64,000 nt of DNA from Daejeonella sp. JGW-45 (GTDB lineage Bacteria; Bacteroidota; Bacteroidia; Sphingobacteriales; Sphingobacteriaceae). Below, one piece after another: positions 45,301 to 53,417 of the stretch; the stretch's first letter is position 1; every line of letters starts with the position of its first letter. A model generated the notes under the pieces. The model saw only the letters and a list, made by a program, of their open reading frames with translations, did not search any database and was not told the DNA's origin. Where the stretch lies: NCBI RefSeq assembly GCF_029360805.1, contig NZ_JARKNC010000002.1:1-64000 (forward strand), read 5' to 3'. The translations under genes and the position numbers were made by a program.

Positions 45301-45415
45301 CATTGGCAGCTACATCGTCTATTTTGAGCGCTTTGGATTCCTGATAGATCCTGCAGGCCTGCAGGCCCGCAAACAGTAATAGCATTGAGTAAAGCAGTTT
45401 CTTTTTCAGACTCAT
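42344..45415 (-). CDS. PVC-type haem-binding protein: beta-propeller dehydrogenase, HEAT repeats, cytochrome c
   Basis: This 1023-residue lipoprotein-like protein (LLLFAGLQACRIYQ) has a membrane-bound-dehydrogenase beta-propeller in its first half (for example LWVVQYHQYPYPKDL and GPDGAVYIADWYDSRLSH). A HEAT-repeat region (about 470-850) follows. The C-terminal cytochrome c domain has NCGYCHRLFNEGG and a DGRTIEGKIAASNGNT segment. This order is typical of PVC-type haem proteins, also frequent in Bacteroidota sugar-use loci. It may oxidise a sugar-derived substrate. It lies 78 bases from the esterase gene. Confidence 0.9.
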   Translation of the reverse strand: MSLKKKLLYSMLLLFAGLQACRIYQESKALKIDDVAANEDVARYMEAFKGLGALTDSTQPTEPEKALSDFRYPDDLSLDLVLSEPEIVQPVELSFDHRGRLWVVQYHQYPYPKDLKVVSVDNFLRVKFDKIPSAPPGGVRGADKITVFEDTNGDGTYDKSTDAIKGLNIATSVVTGRGKIWVLNPPYLLSYRDPDADGIPDGKPEVHLSGFGLEDTHAVANSLRWGPDGWLYGAQGSTTTANISSAVSKNIAFSGQVIWRYNTDTKVFEVFAEGGGNTFNIEFDSKGRLYSGNNASDRGPYYKQGGYYPRSLGKHGPYTNPYTFGNLDNMELDGAKVRFTHSLIRYEGGKLPAAYEGKMIAVNPLLNNVQLSRFEPKGSTFRNVDERKIIETGDRWFRPVNIKAGPDGAVYIADWYDSRLSHVDPRDTWHKSSGRVYRLRAKGVPAANPKFDLSKYSNDQLIELLGNNNKWFRQQALLQFANRRDKSLVPQLEPLLKSGNNDLALEALWAINLSAGLSDEIAGLGLNHPDQYVREWTVRILGDKTKISAALSSQLIQLAAKETSLTVKSQLASSAKRLPGQVAIPVIGNLLRNQDDVNDPDIPLLIWWAIEAKAESDRDAIVSMFEDRLIWQKKLVQNVLLKRLMQRYIMAAGDENYNAASKLISLAPSKAHAKILIAGLREGLRGRDAIGLSAELTKAIQPYQSELFGAPLALGIRQGDADAVKKALAVIADENAELDHRLSYITIFGQTNQPESVPFLLKVIENSRSSGAMKEAALQSLQRYNLDEIGLRVVNAYPQFRGDVGVRTGALDLFASRASWARQLFVAIGETKKISKSDISDQVARRLKLLNDPQITASVDKYWPNVKLATSSEKNEAITKYSKLIKSGAGDAKKGRILYLVNCGYCHRLFNEGGTIGPDLTGYERSNVNYFLLNIVDPNADIREGYGLHRITTTDGRTIEGKIAASNGNTHTIQTQAGKEITLSADQIKEMKALPTSVMPERTLDRLKDQEVRDIFAYIMKKD

Positions 45416-45493
45416 ACGATTTTCATTGGTGTAATTCGGGAACCTATCTGCCGGTTGATAAATTCTGCGTCAATTTTTTAAACTATTATACTA

Positions 45494-47845
45494 TTATTTG
45501 TCCACTGGCCAATTAAACTGCTGTTTAATAAACTCAAAAGTCCCTTTAGCATTAATTTCATGTCCGCCATTAAAATACTCTATTTTGGTCTTATGCGGTA
45601 TCTTTAATTTATTGTAGAGCCGGTTTACTTTTGAATATTCGAAAGCAACCCATTCATCAATCCCCACCCCATCATCATGACCCCGTTCAACCATGAAAGC
45701 CCTTGGTGCAATCATGGCAGCCATTTCTCCGTAATTAAATGTTCTGCCAAGGTTGAAATCAAACATTTCATATTCCGGGGCGAACATATAACTGTTTGGC
45801 CAGTCGGTGGTTGCATTTTTCCAGATCCATTCATTAAAGTCCCCGGAGGCAATGGTAAGACTGTAGCGGTCCAGAAGCGAAGGCACACGTATCGCCACTT
45901 TTCCACCCCAGGAAAGTCCGTAGAATCCTATCCGCTGAGAGTCTACCCATGGCTGTGCTGTCAGCCAGTCCAGAATACGCTCATGCTGATTTAAAATAAT
46001 AGAAAAAACAGATAAACCCAATGGATTAGCTTTACGTTGAATTGCCCGGTAGTCATGCCCCCCGCGCCATGGAAAGTGCGGCACAAATACTATATATCCA
46101 CGCTCTGCAAGCTGTGCGGCAAACCCTTTGTAAGTCTGATTACTTTTATCAAGCAAATCTTTTGGCAGACCTTCCCCCCCATGCTGAGCAATTATTACCG
46201 GCCGTTTCTCTCCAGACCTGAGGTCTTTGGGAAGCAATAGATAGCCCCAGGCATAAATATCGGGCAATACGTCGAGTGTTACCTCATAACCTGTCCATTT
46301 AGCTTCATTCAGAATCTGCCGGGAACGTGGATTCAAATCAATCTGACCCGGAGGAATGCGTCCGATAACATTAGTCCAGAAATATTCCCTGAAAGGTTTC
46401 ATACTTTCACGCCATGCCTCCGGACTTTTTATGGAGGTTTTATGCCAGAAAAACTCGTCTCTAACATGACGGGACGACTGGATTAACTGCTGCGTATACT
46501 GCTCCAGCTGTGAAAGCTGACGAAGCTGCCGGTCATCTGGATTAACCTTTGCCAGTACATTTAAAGGAGTTTTGCCACTGGGTGATAATGATTTTATTTC
46601 TGGCCTTAACTGCTTTAGGAAAATGAGCAGGCTTTGTTCATTAACAGGCTTTGTTAACTTCTCCTGATCATGAATAAAGTGAATCGACGACTTAAACGAA
46701 CCGGTTAATTGCTGCGCCCTGTTAACTTCCGAGTTTACATCAGCAAATGAAGCAGTAACAATTTTACCCGGAGCTGCTGAAGCACGCAGACGGACTGGCC
46801 CCGGCAGAGCCAAAGGCGGACCCTTTATATCCGGAGACCCGGAATATTCTATTATCAGGCTTCTGGGAGCAATAAGACCCGCAATCTCCGCATCACCGAA
46901 TTCACGTAACAAGCCAAATAAATTCCGGTAAATTGGCTCCTCCCATAGATTTTCACGTTTGCCGAAATAACCACTAACCAGGGTTACATCTATATGTGTA
47001 TCGAGTGCGGCGCTATAAAATCCAAGCAGGGCACCTTCACCCCATCCCAGAACTCCTATTGGTGCATCAAATTCCTTATTCTGACGGTCAAACCAGTTGA
47101 CAACTGCCCTGATCTTTTGCACTTCATACCCGATTATATGGCGGCCAAAAGTGTAGGCCTGCCGGTAGATCCATTCGCGGTGAGGCTGATTAGTAAAGCG
47201 GTCCAGCCGTAAACTGCCCGAACCTGTGGCTGCACGATCGATTAAGGCAGGGATGATTACCTGGCATCCGTTTTCAGCCAAACGCCGCCCATATTGAAGT
47301 TCAGAAGGTAAGCCTGGCATTATTCCGGCAAGTAACTCCGGAGTTTGATCCGCATCGGGAATGGCTACTACCCTTGCCTTGACAACTCCTCTGGGTTGAA
47401 GCAAGATACCTTCGCCATAGATATCTCCATATACATGCCAGCGAACGGCGTAGGCAATAAAAGATTCAGTCTTAACAATTTCAGCGGGCTTAGAAACTGA
47501 TGAGATGTACTCCATCTCCATGTCAGGCATCAAAGTATCTGCAACACCAATTATTTCAGCCAGGCGTTTGCGGTTTGGTAAAACTGATTTTTCATACGCC
47601 GCAGGATTGGAAAAATCAGTCTTCCAGAATTTCGCCCGCCCCTGAATCGAAGCAGATAATTCCCTGTCAAGGAACTTGCTGATCCCCGTTACCATCATAG
47701 AAGATAAATCTCCCTTTTCAAGCAAGAGAGTACTTCCCCGAAGGCTCCCGTCGGAGTTTTGAAAAGTATTGTTTTGTGCAATGCCTGGTGAGCTAAGACA
47801 GGCAAAAAATAGAAACAAAAGAAAATTTATGAATTTACTGATCAT
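45494..47845 (-). CDS. Secreted two-domain alpha/beta hydrolase (acetyl-xylan-esterase-like)
   Basis: From ATG 47845 the protein has 783 residues with a signal peptide (MISKFINFLLFLFFACLSSP). An earlier ATG at 47884 adds 13 residues ahead of it. The C-terminal hydrolase domain has GLSWGGKVAIR (nucleophile Ser), an acid in GHDDGVGIDEW and NGGHEINAKG (His). The N-terminal hydrolase-like domain has LGWGEGALLGFY where the serine elbow should be, so it looks catalytically dead. It probably de-esterifies a plant or microbial polysaccharide. It diverges from the sigma factor gene. Confidence 0.85.
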   Translation of the reverse strand: MISKFINFLLFLFFACLSSPGIAQNNTFQNSDGSLRGSTLLLEKGDLSSMMVTGISKFLDRELSASIQGRAKFWKTDFSNPAAYEKSVLPNRKRLAEIIGVADTLMPDMEMEYISSVSKPAEIVKTESFIAYAVRWHVYGDIYGEGILLQPRGVVKARVVAIPDADQTPELLAGIMPGLPSELQYGRRLAENGCQVIIPALIDRAATGSGSLRLDRFTNQPHREWIYRQAYTFGRHIIGYEVQKIRAVVNWFDRQNKEFDAPIGVLGWGEGALLGFYSAALDTHIDVTLVSGYFGKRENLWEEPIYRNLFGLLREFGDAEIAGLIAPRSLIIEYSGSPDIKGPPLALPGPVRLRASAAPGKIVTASFADVNSEVNRAQQLTGSFKSSIHFIHDQEKLTKPVNEQSLLIFLKQLRPEIKSLSPSGKTPLNVLAKVNPDDRQLRQLSQLEQYTQQLIQSSRHVRDEFFWHKTSIKSPEAWRESMKPFREYFWTNVIGRIPPGQIDLNPRSRQILNEAKWTGYEVTLDVLPDIYAWGYLLLPKDLRSGEKRPVIIAQHGGEGLPKDLLDKSNQTYKGFAAQLAERGYIVFVPHFPWRGGHDYRAIQRKANPLGLSVFSIILNQHERILDWLTAQPWVDSQRIGFYGLSWGGKVAIRVPSLLDRYSLTIASGDFNEWIWKNATTDWPNSYMFAPEYEMFDFNLGRTFNYGEMAAMIAPRAFMVERGHDDGVGIDEWVAFEYSKVNRLYNKLKIPHKTKIEYFNGGHEINAKGTFEFIKQQFNWPVDK

Positions 47846-48058
47846 AACTTTGTTTAGTTGTTTAAGATTATTGAGGGGTTTCAATAGAATATTTCTATGG
47901 TGTTATCCTCGAGCTTGTACTCCTGTCAATTTGGAGACGATTAAATATAAGATTTTAAATTATTGCTAAACGTTTTTAGTGATAATCATAACCGACCTGC
48001 CGCCGGCAAGAATTAAATACTTGATAGATTTAATTTTTGTCCCTAGATTCACTTTAAT

Positions 48059-48649
48059 ATGCGGAACTTCGAGAAGCTTTCTGATCAGGAACTTTCTGTA
48101 CTGCTTGTTAAAAGCGATAATGGTGCATTTGAAGAGATCTTCAACCGGTACTGGTCGTCTTTGTACTCCGCTGCCTTTAAACGTGTAAAATCACACGAAA
48201 AGGCCGAAGAAATTGTCCAGGACCTTTTTACCCTGCTGTGGTCTAAGAGGGAAAGCATCCAAATTCACACATCCCTTGCCGGTTATCTTTTTACCGCTGT
48301 TCGTTACCTGGTGCTTAACGATATCCAGAAGGAATCGGTTAGGGAATCATATAAAGTTTCCCTCGGTCAGGCGCAGGAATTTGATAACTCTACCGAGGAT
48401 ACGGTACTTCTGAATGAACTGAAGAGAAACCTTCAAAAGGAAGTGAACCATCTCCCCCCGCAATGCCGCTCGGTATACGAGCTCAGCCGTAACCATCACA
48501 AGATAAACCGCGAAATTGCAGAACTGCTTGGCATCTCCGAGAAAACGGTTGAAGGGCATCTCACAAAAGCTATAAGGCAGCTAAAGGTCCGGCTCGCGAT
48601 ATACAGCGCCGGCATCCTCATCCTGGTCCTCTCATTAACCGGGGTCTAA
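48059..48649 (+). CDS. ECF sigma factor of a SusCD locus
   Basis: This 196-residue sigma-24 type protein has region 2 (FNRYWSSLYSAAFKRVKSHE, KAEEIVQDLFTLLWSKRE) and region 4 (LPPQCRSVYELSRNHHKINR, ISEKTVEGHLTKAIRQL). Its C-terminal 20 residues are strongly hydrophobic, a feature often seen in Bacteroidota FecI-like factors. It is followed by FecR, SusC and SusD genes, the standard trans-envelope signalling order. It would activate this locus when FecR signals. Confidence 0.93.
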   Translation: MRNFEKLSDQELSVLLVKSDNGAFEEIFNRYWSSLYSAAFKRVKSHEKAEEIVQDLFTLLWSKRESIQIHTSLAGYLFTAVRYLVLNDIQKESVRESYKVSLGQAQEFDNSTEDTVLLNELKRNLQKEVNHLPPQCRSVYELSRNHHKINREIAELLGISEKTVEGHLTKAIRQLKVRLAIYSAGILILVLSLTGV

Positions 48650-48746
48650 GCCCTCCCGGCTTCCTGTACATTTCCAAATTATTTTCATGTTAAGCAAGGG
48701 TTAAGGAGGAGTTAACTGTCTTTATAGACGTAACCCTAAGAATCGT

Positions 48747-49760
48747 ATGACAAAAAAGTCATTATTGCACGAAGATGCTTTGCAGAAATTAGTTAAGAAA
48801 TACTTAAATGATGAGTGCAGCCCGCAGGAGATCGAGACGCTTAATAATTGGTATAACTCATTTGATAAACATCAGGATCCGATCGAGGGCCTGACCGCCG
48901 AACAGGTACAGCAGCTTAAAGAGCGCTTAATGTCCCGCATCAGGAAGAATATCGCAGTCGGTTCCTATTCAGCTCCGGCACCCCTTCGCCGCAATCCTGG
49001 CCCGGCGAAATTAGTGTACCTCATTACCGGCATTGCAGCTATGGCTTTACTGGTAATGGGCATATTCCTTTCGAGGAACGAGCAAACTATACCAGCTCTG
49101 AAATCAGCTTCGGCAAATATGGTGATCTCCAATACAAGCAAAAGCATCAGGAGGGTGGCGCTTGAAGACGGGAGTATTGTATGGCTGAATCCGGACAGCA
49201 AGATTGAATATCCGGAGAAGTTTACGGCGGCGAGCAGGGAACTCCGTATGCAGGGAGAAGCTTTCTTTGAGGTTGAACCCGATCTCAAGAGGCCATTTAT
49301 AATTTACAGCAATGATATGGTCACCCGCGTTTGGGGTACCAGTTTCCTGGTGCGTGCAACTGAAGGCATCGCCGGCGAAGTGTCGGTAGTAACCGGAAAG
49401 GTCTCCGTTCGCCTGAATCAGCAGGATGATAATTCGGCCATCATGCTCATGCCCGACGAGAAAGTTACTTTCATAAAAGCAGCTAATGTGTTAAAAAAAG
49501 AAGGTGAAGCTAAAAATTCTGCTGTACGTATCTGGCAGAAAACAACCCTTTCCTTCGATAATATACCCCTGAGAGAAGTATTATCAACACTCAATAAAAA
49601 ATTCGGTGTGGATATCAGCACGGAGGACAAAGCCCTGCTCAGCTATTCTTTAAAAGCTGACTTTACGGATCAGAGCCTTCCGGCGATTTTAGAAATGCTG
49701 GAAAAATCCCTGGACTTGAAATATGAAATAAACGAACGCAAGATAATCTTAAACGACTAA
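48747..49760 (+). CDS. FecR family anti-sigma factor
   Basis: This 337-residue inner-membrane protein has a cytoplasmic N-terminus (KYLNDECSPQEIETLNNWYN) and one membrane segment (VYLITGIAAMALLVMGIFL, about 92-110). The periplasmic FecR domain carries RRVALEDGSIVWLNPDSKIE and GEAFFEVEPDLKRPF. A C-terminal DUF4974 domain has LSFDNIPLREVLSTLNKKFG. It holds the sigma factor at 48059 inactive until the SusC-type receptor signals through its N-terminal domain. Confidence 0.93.
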   Translation: MTKKSLLHEDALQKLVKKYLNDECSPQEIETLNNWYNSFDKHQDPIEGLTAEQVQQLKERLMSRIRKNIAVGSYSAPAPLRRNPGPAKLVYLITGIAAMALLVMGIFLSRNEQTIPALKSASANMVISNTSKSIRRVALEDGSIVWLNPDSKIEYPEKFTAASRELRMQGEAFFEVEPDLKRPFIIYSNDMVTRVWGTSFLVRATEGIAGEVSVVTGKVSVRLNQQDDNSAIMLMPDEKVTFIKAANVLKKEGEAKNSAVRIWQKTTLSFDNIPLREVLSTLNKKFGVDISTEDKALLSYSLKADFTDQSLPAILEMLEKSLDLKYEINERKIILND

Positions 49761-49830
49761 CACCAAAACCATTCATGATTAACAATACAAAACCAAATTA
49801 AGCCAGACACCCGTAGCCAAATGCTTCGAC

Positions 49831-49857
49831 CCGGCGACAGGTCCTATACCTGGCCGG
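49831..49857 (+). promoter_or_regulatory. Hairpin in the leader between FecR and SusC
   Basis: An imperfect stem (ccggcgacaggt, 49831-49842, with acctggccgg, 49848-49857) with a 5-nt loop lies 45 bases before the SusC ATG. No T tract follows. It could be an attenuator or an RNA-stability element. Confidence 0.35.
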
Positions 49858-49901
49858 TTTAACTGAATTATCTCATTCTAACAGAAAAAAACGATGATCT
49901 T

Positions 49902-52900
49902 ATGAAAATTCATTTACAAAAAAGTTTTACATGGTCCAGAATTATGAGGAATACACTAAGACAGCTATGTATAGCACTCGTATTCACTGGGGTATCTTTC
50001 GCGAAAGAAACCAGTGCCCAGGCTGTATTGGATCGACCGGTAACTATTGCGGTTGACGATGACAGGCTGGAAGTTGCATTGCGAGCACTCGAACAAAAGG
50101 CAGATGTTAAGTTCGTGTATAGCAAGAATGTAATCAAGATCGACCAGAGGGTTTCTCTTAATGTTACCAGCCAGAAATTAGGCCTGGTACTCGACAGGCT
50201 CCTGAATACCAACGGAATATCTTACGAGGCATTCAATGACAGGATCGTCCTTGGAAGGAAGGCTGTCAAAATTCCTAACACAGCGCTGACGACCAGAACT
50301 GTTTCTGAAGAAGCACAGTTCAGGGTTAGCGGCAAGGTGGCCGATAGCAAGGGCCTGGCCCTGATCGGCGTAAGCGTTAAGCTAAAGGGCACCCAAACAG
50401 CTGTAAGCACGGACGCGAACGGCCAGTATTCGCTTACCCTTCCCGACGGCAGCGGAACATTGGTCTTTACTTATATCGGCTACGTAACCCAGGAAGTTGC
50501 AGTGAATAACAGGATCACTATTGACGTAAGCCTGGCGGAAGATTCGAAATCTCTTGAGGAAGTGGTTGTTGTAGGATACGGAACGCAAAAGAAAGCTAAC
50601 CTGACCGGTTCTGTTGATGTCATATCGGGTGAGCAATTAGCTAACCGGCCTGCTGCAAAAGTCGCGGATCTGTTAAAGGGTGCGTCCCCGAACCTTAACA
50701 TAACCCTAAACTCCAGAGGCGGCGAGCCAGGTGCAGGCAGTAACTGGAATGTCAGGGGTGTTGGTTCGATCCAGGGCAGTTCGGCTCCCCTGGTGCTGGT
50801 TGACGGAGTTGAGATCGACCTGAACAACGTCGATCCTGAATCTGTGGAGAGTGTTTCGATCCTGAAAGATGCTTCGGCGTCAGCAATTTACGGATCACGT
50901 GCACCATTCGGTGTTGTTCTGATCACTACAAAAAAGGGCAGTAAGAGCGATAAGATTAATGTCCAGTACAATAACAACCTGTCCTCGGCATCCCCGATAA
51001 GGGTGGCCAGCCAGGTTAACTCGCTGACCTGGGCGACAGCTTATAACCAGGCTAACGCGAATGCGGGCTTAACGCCGGTATATGCCGATGAACAGATGGA
51101 ACGGATCAAAGGCTATCTCGCCGGAACATTTAAGACCGAGTATGACCCTGCCAACCCGATCAATAATATTTTTGCCGGCAGGCGGAACGGAAACGCGAAC
51201 TACGACTGGGCACAGCTCATGTATAAGGATGCCTCCTTCAGCCAGAAACATAATATCAACGTTTCAGGGGGAAGTGAGAATACCCAGTATTATATCGCAG
51301 GTGGGTTTTCTGACCAGGAAGGCCTTTATAACTACGGTTACGACATGTACAAGAGATATAACTTCCTGACGAATATCTCTTCGAAGGTTACCAACTGGCT
51401 GAGTGTCAATTCGAGTTTAAAGTACGCAAAAAGCCGTTCTGACTATCCTTTGGGTATTACTACCGTGGGCCGCGACCATACATTTGGTGAGTTCATCACC
51501 TGGTCGCCAATGACGCCTATGTACAATATTAACGGAAGCATTCAGAACCCGCTGATCAGGATGATGCAGGATGGCGGAAGGGACAGAATGGAAACTAATG
51601 ATTTCCTCATAGCCGCCGGCGGCGAGCTGCAACCTGTAAAGGGCTGGAAAACCAATATTTCCTATAATCACAACCTCCAGACGGACAGAGGCACTGTAAA
51701 TCCGATGCCTGTTATGGTAGAACTCGGAAACGGCGCCTTCGGAAATATCGGTAAACCGGCCTCAAGCTACCAGGCAATTTTTTCCCAGCCTTCTTATTCC
51801 CTGTTTAACGTGGTTTCTGCTTACGAGAAGAACCTGAATAACCACTACTTTAAACTACTGGCAGGATATGAACAGGAAGAAAAATCTTTCTCCAACCTCA
51901 ATGCAACCAGTACAAACCTGATCACTACAGCAGTGCCGTCTATCAGCACATCTTTAGGTGAGAAAACTGTTGACGATCAGTTATGGCACTGGGCAACACA
52001 AGGTATTTTCGGTCGTCTGAACTATAGTTTCAAGGAGAAATTCCTTGTAGAACTTAGTGCGCGCTATAATGGTTCTTCCCGCTTCGCAGAGGATTCGAGA
52101 TGGGGATTTTTCCCGTCAGCCTCAGCAGGATACAATATTTCCCGCGAAAGCTTCTGGGAGCCGATACAGTCTTATGTGAACATGTTCAAGATAAGAGGCT
52201 CTTACGGTGCACTGGGTAATCAGAACGTAAGCAATTACCTGTACCTGTCTACAATCGGCGTTTCTCCCGAGTTAAACTGGATCCTTGACGGACAAAGGCC
52301 GCCGTTTGCAGTTGTGCCGTCCTTATTAAGCGAGGACCTAACCTGGGAAACTATCACCACCCTCAACCTGGGCTTTGATGCAGGTTTGCTTAATAACCGC
52401 CTGAGCCTGGTGTTTGACTGGTACAGCCGTGAAACAACGGATATGATCGGCCCGTCGGAAACACTGCCATACCTTCTCGGGGCAGCCACACCTTTCCGCA
52501 ACAATGCATCATTATCGACTAAAGGTTTTGAAATAGCGCTTAGCTGGAACGACCGGATATCATCTGATCTTTCGTATAATGCGAGGATCAGTTTAGGCGA
52601 CAGCAAGTCGACCATTTTAAGTTACACGAACCAAAAGGGCCTTATCGATACCTGGTATAAGGGTAAAGAATTCGGTGAGATCTGGGGATTTGAAACGGAT
52701 GGTCTGATCCAGACCCAGGGTGAGCCTATGGCTGACCAGTCGAGGTATTATCCAACCTGGGGTCCTGGCGACATGAAATACAAGGACCTTAATGGCGATG
52801 GCAGGATCAACGACGGCACCAGGACGGTAAATGACCACGGCGACCTCAAAGTGATCGGCAATACCTCGCCAAGGTACAATTACGGGCTTAGCGCAGGCCT

Positions 52901-53411
52901 TAACTGGAAATCTTTCGATTTTAATATGTTCTGGCAGGGTTTGGGCAAGCATGACTACTATCCACATGCTTCTTCCGCGATGTTCTGGGGAATGACTACC
53001 GGCTTCGGATCATCGTCGATCCTGAATAACTCGCCTGCTCTTGACTACTGGAGGCCGGCTAATGAGACCAACCTTCTAGGTCCGAATACGGATGCGTATT
53101 TTGCCAAGCCTTATTTTACCGCGCAAACCAATAAGAACCGCCAGGTGCAGTCGCGCTACCTGCTTAACGGAGCTTACCTGCGCTTAAAAAATATCAGCTT
53201 TGGCTATACACTTCCGCAGAAATATGCTACCAAGCTGTTCATGCAGAAAGCCAGGATCTATATGTCGGGCGAGAACCTGCTGACTTTTACGGGCCTGCCT
53301 AAGACTTATGATCCGGAGACTGTATTCGCAGCAAATCTGAGCGCCAACACCCCGGGAGCTACTTATCCACTTTCCAGATTCCTGATCATGGGACTTAATT
53401 TAACCTTCTAA
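49902..53411 (+). CDS. SusC/RagA-type TonB-dependent outer membrane transporter with STN domain
   Basis: This 1169-residue protein has an N-terminal signal and an STN (secretin/TonB) domain (about residues 45-125, VTIAVDDDRLEVALRALEQK). A carboxypeptidase-regulatory-like domain (FRVSGKVADSKGLALIGVSV) is followed by the plug with VVVGYGTQKKANLTGSVDVI and a large beta barrel. The STN domain fits signalling to FecR. It imports a large substrate with the SusD protein encoded 6 bases downstream. The substrate is unknown, probably an oligosaccharide. Confidence 0.95.
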   Translation: MKIHLQKSFTWSRIMRNTLRQLCIALVFTGVSFAKETSAQAVLDRPVTIAVDDDRLEVALRALEQKADVKFVYSKNVIKIDQRVSLNVTSQKLGLVLDRLLNTNGISYEAFNDRIVLGRKAVKIPNTALTTRTVSEEAQFRVSGKVADSKGLALIGVSVKLKGTQTAVSTDANGQYSLTLPDGSGTLVFTYIGYVTQEVAVNNRITIDVSLAEDSKSLEEVVVVGYGTQKKANLTGSVDVISGEQLANRPAAKVADLLKGASPNLNITLNSRGGEPGAGSNWNVRGVGSIQGSSAPLVLVDGVEIDLNNVDPESVESVSILKDASASAIYGSRAPFGVVLITTKKGSKSDKINVQYNNNLSSASPIRVASQVNSLTWATAYNQANANAGLTPVYADEQMERIKGYLAGTFKTEYDPANPINNIFAGRRNGNANYDWAQLMYKDASFSQKHNINVSGGSENTQYYIAGGFSDQEGLYNYGYDMYKRYNFLTNISSKVTNWLSVNSSLKYAKSRSDYPLGITTVGRDHTFGEFITWSPMTPMYNINGSIQNPLIRMMQDGGRDRMETNDFLIAAGGELQPVKGWKTNISYNHNLQTDRGTVNPMPVMVELGNGAFGNIGKPASSYQAIFSQPSYSLFNVVSAYEKNLNNHYFKLLAGYEQEEKSFSNLNATSTNLITTAVPSISTSLGEKTVDDQLWHWATQGIFGRLNYSFKEKFLVELSARYNGSSRFAEDSRWGFFPSASAGYNISRESFWEPIQSYVNMFKIRGSYGALGNQNVSNYLYLSTIGVSPELNWILDGQRPPFAVVPSLLSEDLTWETITTLNLGFDAGLLNNRLSLVFDWYSRETTDMIGPSETLPYLLGAATPFRNNASLSTKGFEIALSWNDRISSDLSYNARISLGDSKSTILSYTNQKGLIDTWYKGKEFGEIWGFETDGLIQTQGEPMADQSRYYPTWGPGDMKYKDLNGDGRINDGTRTVNDHGDLKVIGNTSPRYNYGLSAGLNWKSFDFNMFWQGLGKHDYYPHASSAMFWGMTTGFGSSSILNNSPALDYWRPANETNLLGPNTDAYFAKPYFTAQTNKNRQVQSRYLLNGAYLRLKNISFGYTLPQKYATKLFMQKARIYMSGENLLTFTGLPKTYDPETVFAANLSANTPGATYPLSRFLIMGLNLTF

Positions 53412-53417
53412 GAAATT

